Shown here: positions 13,694-26,900 of the stretch, piece after piece
Layout of the letters: every line of letters starts with the position of its first letter
Position numbering within the stretch: position 1 is the first letter of the stretch
Assembly (NCBI RefSeq): GCF_002078875.1
Contig: NC_034410.1
Location: 83,229,506 to 83,293,505, forward strand
Length of the DNA stretch: 64,000 nucleotides
Origin: Numida meleagris
Lineage: Eukaryota > Chordata > Aves > Galliformes > Numididae
Direction of reading: 5' to 3'
Program-made: the position numbers and the translations under genes
The notes under the pieces: model-generated
The model's database searches: none
What the model saw: the letters and a program-made list of their open reading frames with translations, nothing else
Told to the model about the DNA's origin: nothing

Positions 13694-15549
13694 AGAATCA
13701 TAGAATCACAGAATCATAGAATTGCTCAGGTTGGAAAAGACCTTCAAGATCATCAAGTCCAACTGCAACCTAACCATACTACCCTAACTCGAACAACCCA
13801 CCACTAAATCATGTCCCCGAGCACCACATCCAAACGGTTTTTAAACACATTCAGGGATGGTGACTCAACCACCTCCCTGGGGAGCCTGTTCCAGTGCTTA
13901 ACAACCCTTTCTGTAAAGAAGTTTTTCCTGATATCCAACCTAAACCTCCCCTGGCACAACTTGAGGCCATTTCCCCTTGTCCTGTCACCTGTCACCACTG
14001 AGAAGAGACCAGCCCCGCTCTCACTGCAATCACCTTTCAGGTATTTGAGGAGAGCAATAAGGTCTCCCCTCAGCCTCCTCTTCCTCAGACTAAACAGCCC
14101 CAGTTCCTTTAGTCTCTCCTCGTAGGGCGTATTCTCCATGCCCTTCACAAGCCTTGTTGCCCTTCTTTGGACCTGCTCCAGCACCTCCATGTCCTTTCTG
14201 TACTGAGGTGCCCAAAATTGAATATAGTACTCGAGGTGGGGCCCCACCAATGCCAAGTACAGGGGCAGGATGACTCCCCTAGTCCTGCTCACCACACCAT
14301 TCCTGATACAAGCCAGGATGCCATTGGCCTTCTTGGCCACCTGGGCAAGCTGCTGGCTCATATTCAGCCAATAGTCCACCAGCACACTAAGGTCCCTTTC
14401 CGTCAGGCAGCTCTCCAGCCACTCCTCCCCAAGCCTGTAGGGTTGCCTGGGGTTGTTGTGACCAAAATGCAGGACCTGACACTCGGCCCTACTGAAAATC
14501 ATATGGGTTTCCTTGGCCCATCGATCCAGTCCATCCAGGTCCCTCTGTTGAGCCTTTCTACCCTCCAGCACATCAACACTCCCTCCCAATTTGGTGCCAT
14601 CTGCACATTGAGTGCACCTACTGAGGGTGCACTCAATCCCCTCATCAAGATCATTGATAAAGACGTTGAATAGAAGAGGCTCCAGTACCGAGCCCTGGGG
14701 GACACCGCTCGTGACTGGCCACCAACTGGATTTAACTCCACTGACCACAACTCTTTGGGCCTGGACATCCAGCCAGTGTTTCATGCAGCAGAGCGTGTGC
14801 CCATCCTAACCATGGGCAGCCAGCTTCTCCATGAGGAAGTTGTGAGGGACAGTGTCAAAGGCTTCACTGAAGTCCAGGTAGACCACATCAACAGCCTTGC
14901 CTTCATCCACTAAGCGGGTCACCTTGTCATAGAACAAAATCAGGTTTGTCAAGCAGGATCTACCATTAATAAACCCATGCTGACTGAGCCTGATCCTCTG
15001 GTTGACCTTCAGCTGATCCATGATGGCTCCCAAGATTTCCATAGTTCCATAACCTTATCTGGCACCAAGGTGAGCCTGATAGGTCTGTAGCTACCAGGAT
15101 CATCTTTCCAGCCCTTTTGAAGATGGGAATCACATCTGCCAGTTTCCAGTCCACAAGGACATTCCCTGTTAGCCAGGACTGTTGAAGGATGATGGAGAGC
15201 GGCCTGGCAACCACATCCGCCAACTCCCTCAGCACTCTAGGGTGTAATCCATCTGGCCCCATGGACTTGTTAGTGTCCAGCTTTTGTAGCAGGTCCAAAA
15301 CCATCTCATCATGGATTATGAAGGGCTTGTGCTATCTACCAGCACAAGGAATTGTGTGTCCTCGGAACAATTAGTCTTACTACTAAAGACTGAGGCAAAG
15401 AAGGCATTACGTATCTCAGCCTTATCCTGATCCTTGGTCACCATGTTGCCCTCTGTGTCCAACAATAATAATTTAGCTGAACTAGAACACTGCGCTTTTT
15501 CTGGCTTCTGTTGCTGATCAAGTGAGCTATGTTTCCCTACATTACTCAC
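13694..15549 (-). mobile_element. CR1 LINE, 1.86 kb, 5'-truncated copy
   Basis: The left end is the CR1 3' terminus in reverse complement: four tandem AGAATCAY-like octamers, then TTGCTCAGGTTGGAAAAGAC. Minus-strand translation gives, in order, the region before the reverse transcriptase (KAEIRNAFFASVFSS), RT motifs ([57 protein letters not shown]) and the C-terminal domain ending [20 protein letters not shown]. This is the longest and best-preserved CR1 here. The upper boundary is the last point where I still see CR1 coding similarity. Confidence 0.95.
13804..15549 (-). pseudogene. Decayed CR1 ORF2 (reverse transcriptase and C-terminal domain)
   Basis: The ORF2 remnant is split into four open pieces: 15549-15316, 15304-14966 (another frame), 15042-14806 and 14784-13804 (326 codons). 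The first, third and fourth share a frame, so there is at least one frameshifted segment and one or more in-frame stops near 14785-14805. The endonuclease domain is missing because of 5' truncation. In the 326-codon piece the RT catalytic box, usually F/YADD in this family, reads CADG at 14596-14607, so the second catalytic aspartate is lost. It cannot encode an active retrotransposase. Confidence 0.9.
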
Positions 15550-16162
15550 TGTCTGCTTTTCCTACACTGGTGTGTGGTCATACACAATTATGGCCAGTTC
15601 TCACAATGATAAACAAATACTGAAAAGTGGAAAAGTTTCATGAAATTTCATGTTACCAATGCTGAGAATAACTGATAAAGGCTAGAGACAGCTACTGAGA
15701 AATACAGTTTGAAGAATTTTTGAGCTTGAACATCACTTGTAGTCCTCATATTGAATCTTCAACTTTTAAATAAAAATTCCCTACCAATTACTCAGTGCTT
15801 TCTCAGGAATATTACAATAACTTAACTATTAGAAGCAAAAGGAGAAGTGAAACCAAACTGCCTTGCCTGTTGACATCCTGGTAAAACAGACAACTTTCAA
15901 ACTTTTTATGTGTAGAGAATTAAATCACTAAGATATGTCCTCTGTTATCATGCATTTTACATTGCACTAGCATTACTTATTAGATTCTCTTTCCATTGCT
16001 TCAAAGAAGGTGTGCATATATTATAGAGAGTTATGAAGAAACAAAACCGAAACCTCAGAAGGGACAATGACAGATTAAATATTTCCTTTAGGATAAATAA
16101 CTCATTGTAAATATGCTTAAGATACAGACTGAGCACTTAGTTAGGGCAAAAGAGGAACATAC
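15550..16162 (-). other. MOCOS intron next to the donor
   Basis: Intron sequence directly downstream of the 200-bp exon. It starts with donor GTATGT at 16162. AT-rich, with no repeat or open frame of note. Confidence 0.6.
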
Positions 16163-16362
16163 CTGTGAAAAGCCGATCACTTCTCCACTTTCATCGAGCA
16201 CATTAAAATTAATGATTGGACCCTGGACATCTGGATCACTGAAATCTGTGTCACTGTAAATACGCACTACAGGTGCCCCGTTGGCATATTTTAAGGTAGA
16301 CAGCACAGTATAGGTGTAGTGAGCTAATGCAAAGGTATGTTGTTTTATTTTCTCCATTCCGC
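16163..16362 (-). CDS. MOCOS: MOCOS internal exon (200 bp), NifS-like sulfurase domain
   Basis: On the minus strand a good acceptor (TTTTCTTTTGCAG) precedes the exon and CAG|GTATGT follows it. The frame is two bases plus 66 codons, so the acceptor is phase 1 and the donor phase 0. The peptide runs from GMEKIKQHTFALAHYTY through NGAPVVRIYSD and VQGPIINFNVLDESG to VIGFSQ, which matches the C-terminal half of the aminotransferase class-V (NifS-like) domain of molybdenum cofactor sulfurase. There are no stops, frameshifts or splice defects. In known MOCOS proteins the next exon starts with the VDKMASL-type segment and carries the catalytic cysteine motif; that exon is not found between 1 and 16162, so the following intron is longer than 16 kb. 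An in-frame ATG inside the exon is not a start: the coding frame enters through the splice acceptor. Confidence 0.95.
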
Positions 16363-16363
16363 C

Positions 16364-19300
16364 TGCAAAAGAAAAGTGTGTGTACATATCAGATACCTTA
16401 TTTTTATGAAAATGTTACCAAAAAAAAGGTAGATTTTTCAGAACAGTGTAACTGGGAGGCAACTAACACAAAACTAGTATGTTAGGGTTCTTTTAAATTA
16501 ATATACAATTTGAATATGCTTCTCTCCTCCTACAAAAGCTCCTGTTGCACTAAAGTTACACTGAAATGGATTCATGTGCATTACAATAATGATAGTTACA
16601 GCATATACATATCACTAAAGCCTTCTGGCACAATTAATTTGAAAAGCAGGTTTTGCTCCAGATTTCGCTCTGCAGATTGTAGGAAAGAGGAATCGACCCT
16701 TACAACACTGCACAGAAAGCAAACTGTTATGTCTAAGATAAAAATAATAAAATTCCAAAAAAAGATAAAATACAAGTCTCAGTCCACAAGCAATTAATTG
16801 AATACTGAAAAAAAATATTCTTCTAAACCTGTTTCTTTCCTTTTTTTTTAATAAGATAATGGATGTTGTGAACACCTCATTTACTGCACCCATGCTATGT
16901 ATATGCTCTTGAGAGGCTTTCCAGAGATGTTTTCACAGAACTTGGCCTGGAAAACTTAAAGAAGGAATACGCTGTTGTTCTTTGGTTTTTTATTTTTTCT
17001 TGCTATATTAAGCAGTTTGGAAAAGAGGACAGCACAGATTTCCTGACAGATGGAGACCTCTGCTACAGCTCTGTTTTCTGAGAGGGTTGTGTCTTTGTTA
17101 GAAGTCCCAGTTGAAATGACTTCTCATTCTCAGATATGCCATGGGATGATGTACCATGGTCACATACGGTAATCTGGAATATTTTAATTTGCTGCAGGAA
17201 GCTAAAACATAAGCTTCAGATACAAAACAAGTCATTTCAGGAGAACACATCTAAACTGAAAGGATGAGGCAGGTTGTTATATTCACCAGAATAAACCACT
17301 GACAAGAGAAAAGCTACTGGGTAGGAAAGTGAAGATCTTATAAGTAGAGGTATAACAATATGATTTATTTAACAGTAATCTATCCACAGAACAAGAAAGG
17401 TGTGAGTAATTTTCAAAGTAAGAACTGAAATCCAATGAATTTGCATTTTTGTGATAATTAGACAATAACAATATGATCTCAAACTATTTTAAGCAACACA
17501 GACGGATTTCTGTAGCCTAATGTTAAATCCAATCAACTCTCTACTGAAGACAGCTGAAGTTTCAGCTGAAAACCCAAAGACATTTCAATTTCTCACATTA
17601 TTTGTTGCAGTATGATGGACCTACATCACATGGAAAAAAATACACATTTTTTCTTCAAAATCCTTTCGAAGCAGAATAGTATTTTTCTGCCTTGGTTTTA
17701 GACCCAGAGAATTTTCTGTAATGATGAGTATCATATTTGAGGTATGTGAATATTTTTGAAACACTAAACAATGTTTGACTTTTTTTAATTTCTTTTTTTA
17801 TGCCACTTATCTATGAAACTCATAATTACGTGCATTCCATTTTTATACCTGAAAATCATTTTTATATCTGAATATCTGGAAACTTCTACTGTTACTGACA
17901 CAATTTCCCTTGATCAGAAATCCTGTAATATGCTTGCTGACTTTTGTGCATTTACTTGTAAATGTCATACATTTGGATGTATATTAGGGAAAGAATAAGA
18001 CATTTTTCTGTTGACATACAGAAAAATTACAGCAAATTTTGTTATTTGACTCTTCTTGGCATTTCTGTATTGTGCACTATCTCCTTTAGGTAAGTAAGGA
18101 CAGCAGAGAGTGAAAGCACAAGAACAGATTAGATATGAGGAAGAAGTGTATACTTTTGGTGATAAAGAATAATTAAGAGGAATAAGATATTTAATGAGAT
18201 TCTAACTCATGAAGCACTTTCAAGGAGCATTGCCAGAAGCTAATCAGTATAATTTCTAGATGTTAGCCACCGTAAACTTGGCAAGCATCTCTAGAACAGT
18301 TTGGTCCAAAAGACAACTTGTATTCTCATCATTTTTGAGAAGAATTGTCTAAATAAGAGATGTCCTAGTCATTGTTTGGTAGAAGTAAAGAGTGTTGAAA
18401 TGAGAAAAAAAAGGCTATTTCCCAGCAATTGCCAGAAAGTAGCTGTCTTAAGAGAAGTGACTGCCTTGTCAGCTTCTGAGATGTCTGTAATCTCCTGATT
18501 CAGAGCTTTTCCAAATTGGCAGGAATCTTTTAATGGAAGATTAAACTACTGTCATCGTGTCTTGTTGAAGAAATCTCTTATTCAGAAATTTCAGTCTCTC
18601 ATTCACAGCAATCATCCTGCTATCATTTCTATATTGTTTTCAGCCATTCTCTTTTAAAGTTGCTTAATCACATTTCCTTGTTCATTAGTGAGAAGCTGAT
18701 GAGCCTCTTCATCATTTATTCTGACAAATCCAAATGCAATACCCTGCAGTTGCTTTGCTGCCCCATGATTGGAGAGAGGAAGCGGTGTTGCCAGGGTCCC
18801 ATATTTTTAAGCAGCAGAATAGGTTGTGATTAGGTTTGCAACGTCAAAAACACCGTGAAACAAATGCCAGCAATATGAAGTTTGTTCTGACAGAAAAGGG
18901 GGCATATTTAGAAAATAGTTGTGATTTATTTTTATTTTGCTCAACAAAATGATCAGTACTATCACCAGCATAAATTCTGTGCTTACTTCATCTCCCTCTA
19001 CCCACTAGGGAAAGGAATGTGAGGAAAATGAAAAAAAGACAGAACAAATCTTTGGTTTCCAGTGTGATCTAAGGACTTGCATTACTGCATGTAGCCTCGC
19101 ATTCTGGATGACAGAAGTTCAACTCATTGCTTAAATGAGCCTGTGTGAGGTAAATGAGAAGGTAATATCATGGTTTACTTGCCACTGATTAGCATACCAC
19201 ATTCCTGTATTTTGTCTACCAGAAATCTGATTTTATACCCAGTTCCTTAGCTTTGAATACTTGGAGACTCTTCCTTAGCTGGCTGTCTGGGGCTAAAAGC

Positions 19301-20235
19301 AGTAGCACACCTTAAGCCACTTGAAAGACTTACATTTTGGATAAATCATCCCATCTTCAGCTTGAAAAGGTGACGGAAGGACTCAAGTGCTTTGACTCCC
19401 TATCACTTTATGGTTGTTACTCCTTAACACTGTATTGTTTCACTAAGATGAACTGCATCTAGTTGCTCCTAAAAATTATTTTAAATAAAGAACAATTTAT
19501 GAGCTCATTATTTTGGATAAGAATGAAATCTGATGTAGTCTAAAGTACATGAGATGAAGTCTATCTGATATTATTTACTGTATTTATGTTTAGAGACAAA
19601 ACCAGCACCAAGGATGCTCACAATGCACAATTTGCATTTAATGACTTCTTCTTTGATACAAACGTAAGGACTTTGCTGTGTAAATATAAACTCCTGCATT
19701 TCTGTGGATTAATATGCCTCTTACTACTGTGCCCATGTGTGTATGTTTTGACTTTATATCAAGCCAGACAGGATCATATCATTAATTCTCTCCCTCGTAA
19801 CACATCAGTTTTCACGTTATTCATTGCCATAATGAATGGCATGTATTTTGCAGTGCAAAGTTATTGAGCAGAAGAGATTGATAAAAAAAAGCTTTTATTT
19901 CTGTGCACAAACTTCCTTGCCAAAGTATTCTATTTAATCTATGAGGATGTTCTTAAACCTAATATTACTGATGCATGTTCACAGACAGCATCCAGACAGG
20001 TTAGCACCATCTCAGACCTACCATTTCACTGTACATCAGTTTGTGTACTGTCACAGAAACCAGTACTACTCCAGTGTGGACAATTCAGAGTGCCAAGGAT
20101 CCTCTTCTGCATATTTTGGAATGCTGTGGAATACTTCTCATGCTAGCTAGTCACTAGTACAAATAGTGTATCAGGTGGCAGTAACATGAAGAGCACATTA
20201 TACTTGGTGGTGCTCATTATGTTTTTTTCATACAG
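16364..20235. other. Unannotated MOCOS intron sequence
   Basis: Starts beside the acceptor of the 200-bp exon. AT-rich with short T and A runs. No gene or interspersed repeat was recognised. Open frames of up to 95 codons have no recognisable similarity. Confidence 0.5.
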
Positions 20236-20455
20236 AGTACTTCCACAGAACTGTGGAGGTTGGAAAGGACCTCTAGGGATCATCAAGTTCAACACTCCTG
20301 CCAAAGCAGGCTCCCTATAGCAGGCTGCACAGGTAGGCATCCAGATGGGTTTTGAGTATCTCCTGAGAACGAGAATCCACAGCCTCCCTGGGCAGCTCCA
20401 TCACCCTCCTACTCACCTACATCTTCATATGGATCAAAACTACACCTATAATGAT
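20236..20455 (-). mobile_element. CR1 LINE 3' fragment
   Basis: Reading the plus strand gives the reverse complement of the CR1 3' UTR: GGTTGGAAAGGACCTCTAGG, then the CAAAGCAGGCTCCCTATAGC segment and CACAGCCTCCCTGGGCAGCT. Similarity fades beyond about 20410 but can be followed weakly to about 20455. The terminal octamers are eroded. 5'-truncated copy of moderate age. Confidence 0.85.
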
Positions 20456-23435
20456 GTTCTCATCACCACCTCAGTGGACTTTTCACCAGATCTTGCTGCC
20501 CATTAAATGTTTTAACCCTTTTCTGAAGGCTAAACAAATTTTTTTTCCTTTCTTCTAAATATAATCAGAACAAATATGTCCAGTAAACATTTCTTTCAGA
20601 GGAATATGTCTTTAAAGGCACTACCCAAATATGTGTTGACGTTACATTCCAAAGACAGATCAGTTCATTCAAATCAGTAAAGCCTTATTTCTTGGAAAAG
20701 GCCAAGTATGGCAACTGCTGAGGTCCCATTCAGTCAAAATTCAGCAAGGCAGGAGATGAGAAACATGCTTTTCCCCTCTTTTTTAAACTTTTTTTCTGGG
20801 GGGCAAGGGGGAACTTGGAAAAATTGAAAAAGTCTCCAGGTCTCACTCATTTAGCTGACATCTGTGTGGTACTCTGAATTCAATAGTGGCATGTCAGTAG
20901 ATTGCCAGCAACAACTCAGAACTCTAGATCAGACTTAATACTCCAAAAAGATTAATTCCGGATTAGAATGAAAGTACTTGAAACCTCAGAAAAGAAATCT
21001 GAAGAATAGTGTATTTAATTCAGAAACATGAACATGAGCAGAGTAGTAGAAATATACACTTCTGTTCTCTCTTCAGTGTAACAAACTATTATACCTAAAA
21101 TAAATTCCCAATATTTAGAGAAGAAAAATAGACTTAAGAATTTTATTCCAAGCAAATTTGATAAAAGATTTGGACATCAACAGGAATTTCTTCTTCTTTC
21201 CTCTATTAAGCTGTCTACTTGGCATCTTTCCACCTTCTAAGCTCTCATTGCTCAAGCAGTGATGAGGAACAAGTTTGCTAAGTAACAAAATTGACTGAGA
21301 GAGAATGATGTTCTTTAACTTTCTTCGGTATGCACATGAGAGCACCATAATGCTGGGCAATCCAGATAAATTTTCAATGTCAGCTTTTTCACAGTGCTTG
21401 CATGTGTGCATACTCTTATTTATAGAGACCATGGGACAGTTTAATTCTCTGAAAGAGTAAGATAACTCACATTCAGAAGAGGGAAAGAACAGTGCATTCT
21501 AACTGCAAGATGCACAATTCTCACCAAGGTACTCTAAATCCACTGCCTGGCTTGCCCGATGATAACTTGAATTATCTCTGTCTTATTATCTGCTTATTAC
21601 ATGCAAAATATAATAAGATTTTATTATTTCCAGTAGAATTTCATCTAATCAGAGAAATAAGAGTTACGCAGATGTCCAGTAAGTATTCAGTACAGAAGGG
21701 TTCGGATTTAGTATAGTCCTGGTTTCACATCACATAAATGGCAAACATTTAATGGTACACGTTACATAACGGCAAACAATCTCCTCTTTGCAACAACCAG
21801 AATTTCAGTAGCTCAAATGTTCAAATGTCAGTTCTTCCTGAAAGAACTGTAGACAGATAGGCGTATGTCAACGTCTGTATAAGATTTCAAATAAAGAGAT
21901 TAAGATAAAGCAGAGACTGAAATTGAGCCTCTAGAATGAAAGCTCTGGTGCTTAAGGCTGCACTCAGAAACCTCTGTGATATGCATCCAAATACATTTCT
22001 TATCTCTCTTATTATGAGAAATTAAATACTGGAGATAAAAAAGAAGGCAGCCATAAATCACATATACTGTTATTTTTCCAATTTGCTGTGAAAAAAACAT
22101 AGTTGAAGCTTAAGTGAACAAATTCTGTTACTCTTGTAAATCTAAACTCACATATATCTTTGGATAAGAAAAAAATCAGTGTGATTCATTATTCTTCAGC
22201 ATTACCTAACAGACAGTAATGAGGTAGGGAAATGATGAGCTGAAATCTCATCAAACCAATGAGCAGGGAGTGAAACCAAGACGTAGGCACCTTCTAATAA
22301 ATCCCAAGCAAGACAGATCACCATGTGGAATCTGTGACTCAATGTGCTAATGAAGCCGTGGAAACTGTAAATCCCGTCAAACAGTTGGATTACTTCCTTC
22401 CCTTCCTCCAAGAAGCTTCCATTTTCTATGTGTAGAACTGAATGTCTCTGACTGAAGTCTGTCACCTATTTGTTCTCCCTAACAACACCTCTTGATAATG
22501 AACTGTGTAATGATAGTTTCATATATCTCCTTTGTAAACAATATATTCTAACCAGCACTGGTTTTCAGCAATTCCACTTCAAACAAAGCACTGCAAACGT
22601 GAAAATGAAATACTCATACGATGATCCAAACTTCTACCCCTGAAGTGCAACCCTGAAATGTGATAAATATAGTAATGTGAGAGTAAACAATAATAAGAAT
22701 ATATATTCAGCTCAATAAGAAACCTTGATCACTTCTCTAGCAGGACTCCTATATTCATTAGTAAGACTATTAATTATACACATTCCTGCTGGATTTTTTT
22801 TCTGAATTATGAGAATAGCTGTCTAGTTTAGGCCAAATCTAGCCATCACCTTCTTCTCAAAGTGAAGAGCAGCAAAGGCCTAGGGAAAAGATACACGAAA
22901 AATAAATTATGGAACTTCTAAAGCAGACACTATTGACAGTTTAAAGATTAAATAAACAGAATATAAATTAAAAATACATGAAAATGGGCATACAGAAACT
23001 AAAGTTGTGTAAGAGCAACTAAAAAATACTTTTGAAAATGTACTAAGGATATAAGAGTCCCTCATGAAACTTTGATACATTGACACTTCCTTGGAATCAA
23101 CAGAAAGAAGCTCTTGTAATACCATTTCAATATTGGTCATAAAAGTTAGTAATTCTAGTTCATTAAAACTCTACATAAAGCACTCTAAATTGTGTATCAG
23201 CAAATTCATAAAACCATCCATCATTCACACTCACAGAAAATGTATAAGGCATAGAAAGACTGCAAAACCCTTATCACACTGCCTCACATGAACAGTTCAA
23301 TCAACTTGATCTATAAAATATGTGTAATAAAAATTGATTTTAGGAATGCAAAGTGGGGTGGATCATGACCCTTTCTGCAAATGAGGTTAGTGCGTTTGTG
23401 AGCAAGAAGGAAAAAATGCGTCCCTAGATGTAGCT
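20456..23435. other. Unannotated MOCOS intron sequence
   Basis: AT-rich intron with short homopolymer runs. I see no exon, RNA gene or clear transposable element. Confidence 0.5.
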
Positions 23436-23967
23436 ATCAGGACAAAGGAAGTGATTCTGCCTCTCTGCTCTCATGAGGCCCCACCTGCAGTACTACATTC
23501 AGCTCTGGGGTCTCAGTGTAAGGAGAACATAGACTTATTGGAGTGGGTCCAAAGGAGGCCATGAAGATGATCAGAAGGCACCTCTCCTATGAAGTATAGC
23601 AGAGGGAGCTGGGCTTGTTCAGCCTGGAGAAGAGAAGGGCCCAGGGAGACCTCACTGCAGCCTTTCAGCCTAAAGAGGGCCTACAGGAAAGATGAAGAGG
23701 GACCCTTTCATCAGAAAGAGAAGTGAAAGAACAAAGGATATGGTTTTAAACTGAAAGACTGTAGATTTATAGTAGATACAAGGAAGAAATTCTTCATGAT
23801 GATGATGGTGAGGCACTGGAAGAGGAATTGTTGAAGGCCAGGTTGGATGGGGCCCTGGGGCAACCTATCTAATGGCTGCAACCCTGCCCCCAGGATGGAG
23901 GTTGGAACTAGAAGATCCTCAAGGTTTCTTTGAACCCAAGCCATTCTACGATTCTGTGATTTTCACT
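23436..23967 (+). mobile_element. CR1 LINE 3' fragment, plus strand
   Basis: Contains the CR1 order on the plus strand: GAGGCCCCACCTGCAGTACT, GGGCTTGTTCAGCCTGGAGA, GGAAGAAATTCTTCATGATG and GGCCAGGTTGGATGGGGCCC. It ends with the octamer-like terminus ATTCTACGATTCTGTGATTT at about 23944-23963. Coding capacity is broken by many stops. It lies opposite to the MOCOS transcript. Confidence 0.92.
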
Positions 23968-26900
23968 TCCAAAAAAAAGGTATTTTTGCAAGCACAGATT
24001 ATAGCAAGACTTTTTTTTAAATTATGGCATAAAAAAAACAACTATCAAAATCAGAGATAAAGAAATTTTAGCCATGAAACTATCGTCTGTCTCACAAAAT
24101 CAGAATCCAGGCTGAAACTTTGGATGGACTGTAGGAACTCAGTTATGTGCTTACTGTGCACCCAAAATAGAGAGCCATGTTATACTTTCAACACTTCTAA
24201 ATCCATGGAGAATTCAACGGGTAATAAGGGGACATTTTACTCTCTCAGCACTAATTCTTTGCATAATAGCTTAAATCCTTTTATTCTCCTCCTTCTCCCA
24301 CACCATCTCAATAATTTAAGACTGTGGGAAGCAACTGTTTAATCCTCTATTCAGAATGTTATACTGAAACCAAACATGAAACACATATTCTGTGTTTATC
24401 TTAATGAACAGAAGGCTCTTTGATGCCCCATCTCCCACTTCCTTCAAGCAGCTAATTCATGCCCTGTTTTTATATGGTGAGGGAAGCTAGAAGTCTTTGT
24501 TCCGAATAAAACGAGCAAAACATACTGAAAGAATCAGCTCCTCATTTTCAAACATCATAATGAGAAGTATTTTGCTTTTTTTAATTTCTTGGGAGTTGAA
24601 TAAGAGAGAGGATGTACACACCAGCTGGCTGGCTCACTTTTAGTCTAACTATTTTAATTACAGGTACAATTCAATTTAGGTTAACTGCTTGCCAGATTGA
24701 AAACTATCTAATAATTCAACTCTGCTCCAGGTAAGAGACATTTGATTTACTGTTTGCTTTTGTTAAGAGATTACTGTTTTGAGCGCATGTGCCGGGGAGG
24801 GGCCCTTTTTTTTCTTGAGCTCAAGCCATACTCTCAGCAGAGGAAATCATTTCAGGGTGATTTTTCAAACTAAAAAGCTAGCAACATAAAAGATGACAGG
24901 ACTGGAGAGGCTTTCTTAAAGAGGCAGAATGTTTTGCACACCTCATGGAAGCAGCACTTAAACTGGATCTCCAGAGTGCTGGATGGGATGAGCCCACAGA
25001 GGTTTCGGTAAGAACAACAGAATCATCCCTGAAAGTACAAATTTATGTGATATTTGTATTTTACCACTAAAGGCTTTATATCCCAAGGTTTTTCTCAGTC
25101 TAACAGAACAACTTCTCCTTGTGATTCTGTCACCTGAAAGATTAAGTGCAAGAGAAGCCTGTACTATAAAAGCACGTGTATTCTCCTGGTAGCAGTTAGA
25201 AACCTGAATGTAGCACGCAGGTCTGTTTTCTGCTGTATTGTAAAAGTGGCTCTGTCCTTTGCTTAATGGAGCCTGATGCACACAATTCCTTGAAGTCAGC
25301 ACAAGGAAGCTTTACTACTGCTTCTTACCAGGCATTTTCAACTTGAAACATCTGGACTGCTAATGTAAGGCAAAACTACAGTCCTGGGAATTTAAGAAAC
25401 GTTAAGATTGAGAAGTCATATGTTTTCAGGTCAATAAGACTAATGCAGCATGGCCATTACATGAAATAGTATTTACTTATTTACTTGAGTCAGGAACAAC
25501 CTTCTATTCACTTCAACATAGTAGGAGGAACAGCTTTCTCACCTTCTACTAAGCCAGAAACTATAATACAATCAGGTCTGCCATTAAATACAATTCTTCC
25601 CTGAGATAGCCTCAAATACGCTGGTATTAGAGGAAGAAGAATAGATCATCATATGCTCAGACTATTCTAGTGGTTTGGTTCTTACCTTTCTATAGGTTTT
25701 CTATCAATGATTTCTTTAACATAACATTTCTAGAATCTCTTTGTGGATTAAACACTGTGGTGCCCAAGGCAACATATTGATTTCCATTCCAGGTTTTCCT
25801 TGCCCATTGGATTGGACGCATTCCCACTTTTGCTCTGGCAATCTCTGACCCAGGGCTGTGGCTGCCAGGGCATGAAGCAGTGGAGATGCTGTATATCTGC
25901 TTTTTGCATCTCCATCTTACTAATGCTCAACAGCGCTTGTTCATCACAGCAATACAGGGAATATCACAAGTTTATTTAACTAAACCAAGAAATTATACAC
26001 AGAAAAAGTCCCCAGTCAATGAATACTAAGGAACAATTTTTAATAGTGATGAAATAAGAAAAAAATACACTCTTTTTTTTCCATTTTGCATCTGTAACCA
26101 TCAGAAATATTCACAGTTCGTAAAATAAGCTCTACTGTTAATATATCAAGCTTTTCCTTAATGAAATTTTGGATTTCCTGATATTCATGCTTTTGTAATG
26201 CTTTGCCTTCTATTTTGCATTCTCAGACTAGGTCTCTGCTGGGTAATGTTGTTACAATAATAAATACCATGGAAGAAACAGACAGTGTCATTCACGAGAT
26301 AGAGGCAATACGGCAGCTACAATGAATTTTAAGAACTGCTTTGACATTTTTGTGGTTTGATGCCTTAATCATAAGGAAGCACACAGTCAATATTGAAAAG
26401 CACTCGGGATTCTTGGGCCTCATCCTAAGCTGTATTATACTGGGACCTGCCCCAAGCTTTCTTAGGCAAATGCTGTTTTAATAAATGTCTGGATTAACAA
26501 CACAAGCTAAGCAGTCCAGAAACCCCTGAATTCTTCAGTCTTTTACTGCCACTTTTGTCAATCCACTGCCAAGGTCACAGCATTAACTCCTGTTCACATC
26601 ACTCGCTGTCCCTGTGGGGTACGCTTACCTTTACGTGGCCATTTTTTTCTGCCTGAATTTGGCAGGCTCAGATCTCTTGAAGCTACTGGCAAGGTACATG
26701 AGACAGTGAGATGTATTCCACAGACTGTGAAAGGAAGAACTTTGCCATAACGCTGCACACTCTCAACAAACAGATTTGAGCAATGATGTTACTGTCCCAG
26801 CCTCACTTCTCAGGGGTTTTTTAAACAACATGAGATACTACTACTTCTTAAAATACAGTGACTGCTGAGGGACACTCAGTAATAACCTCTATAAGCCTGC

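Noticed and set aside
14167..14673. 168-codon plus-strand frame
   Set aside because: It is the antisense shadow of the CR1 ORF2 on the minus strand.
1..16162. Search for the next MOCOS exon carrying the catalytic-cysteine motif
   Set aside because: No minus-strand open stretch here resembles it, so it must lie beyond the window start.
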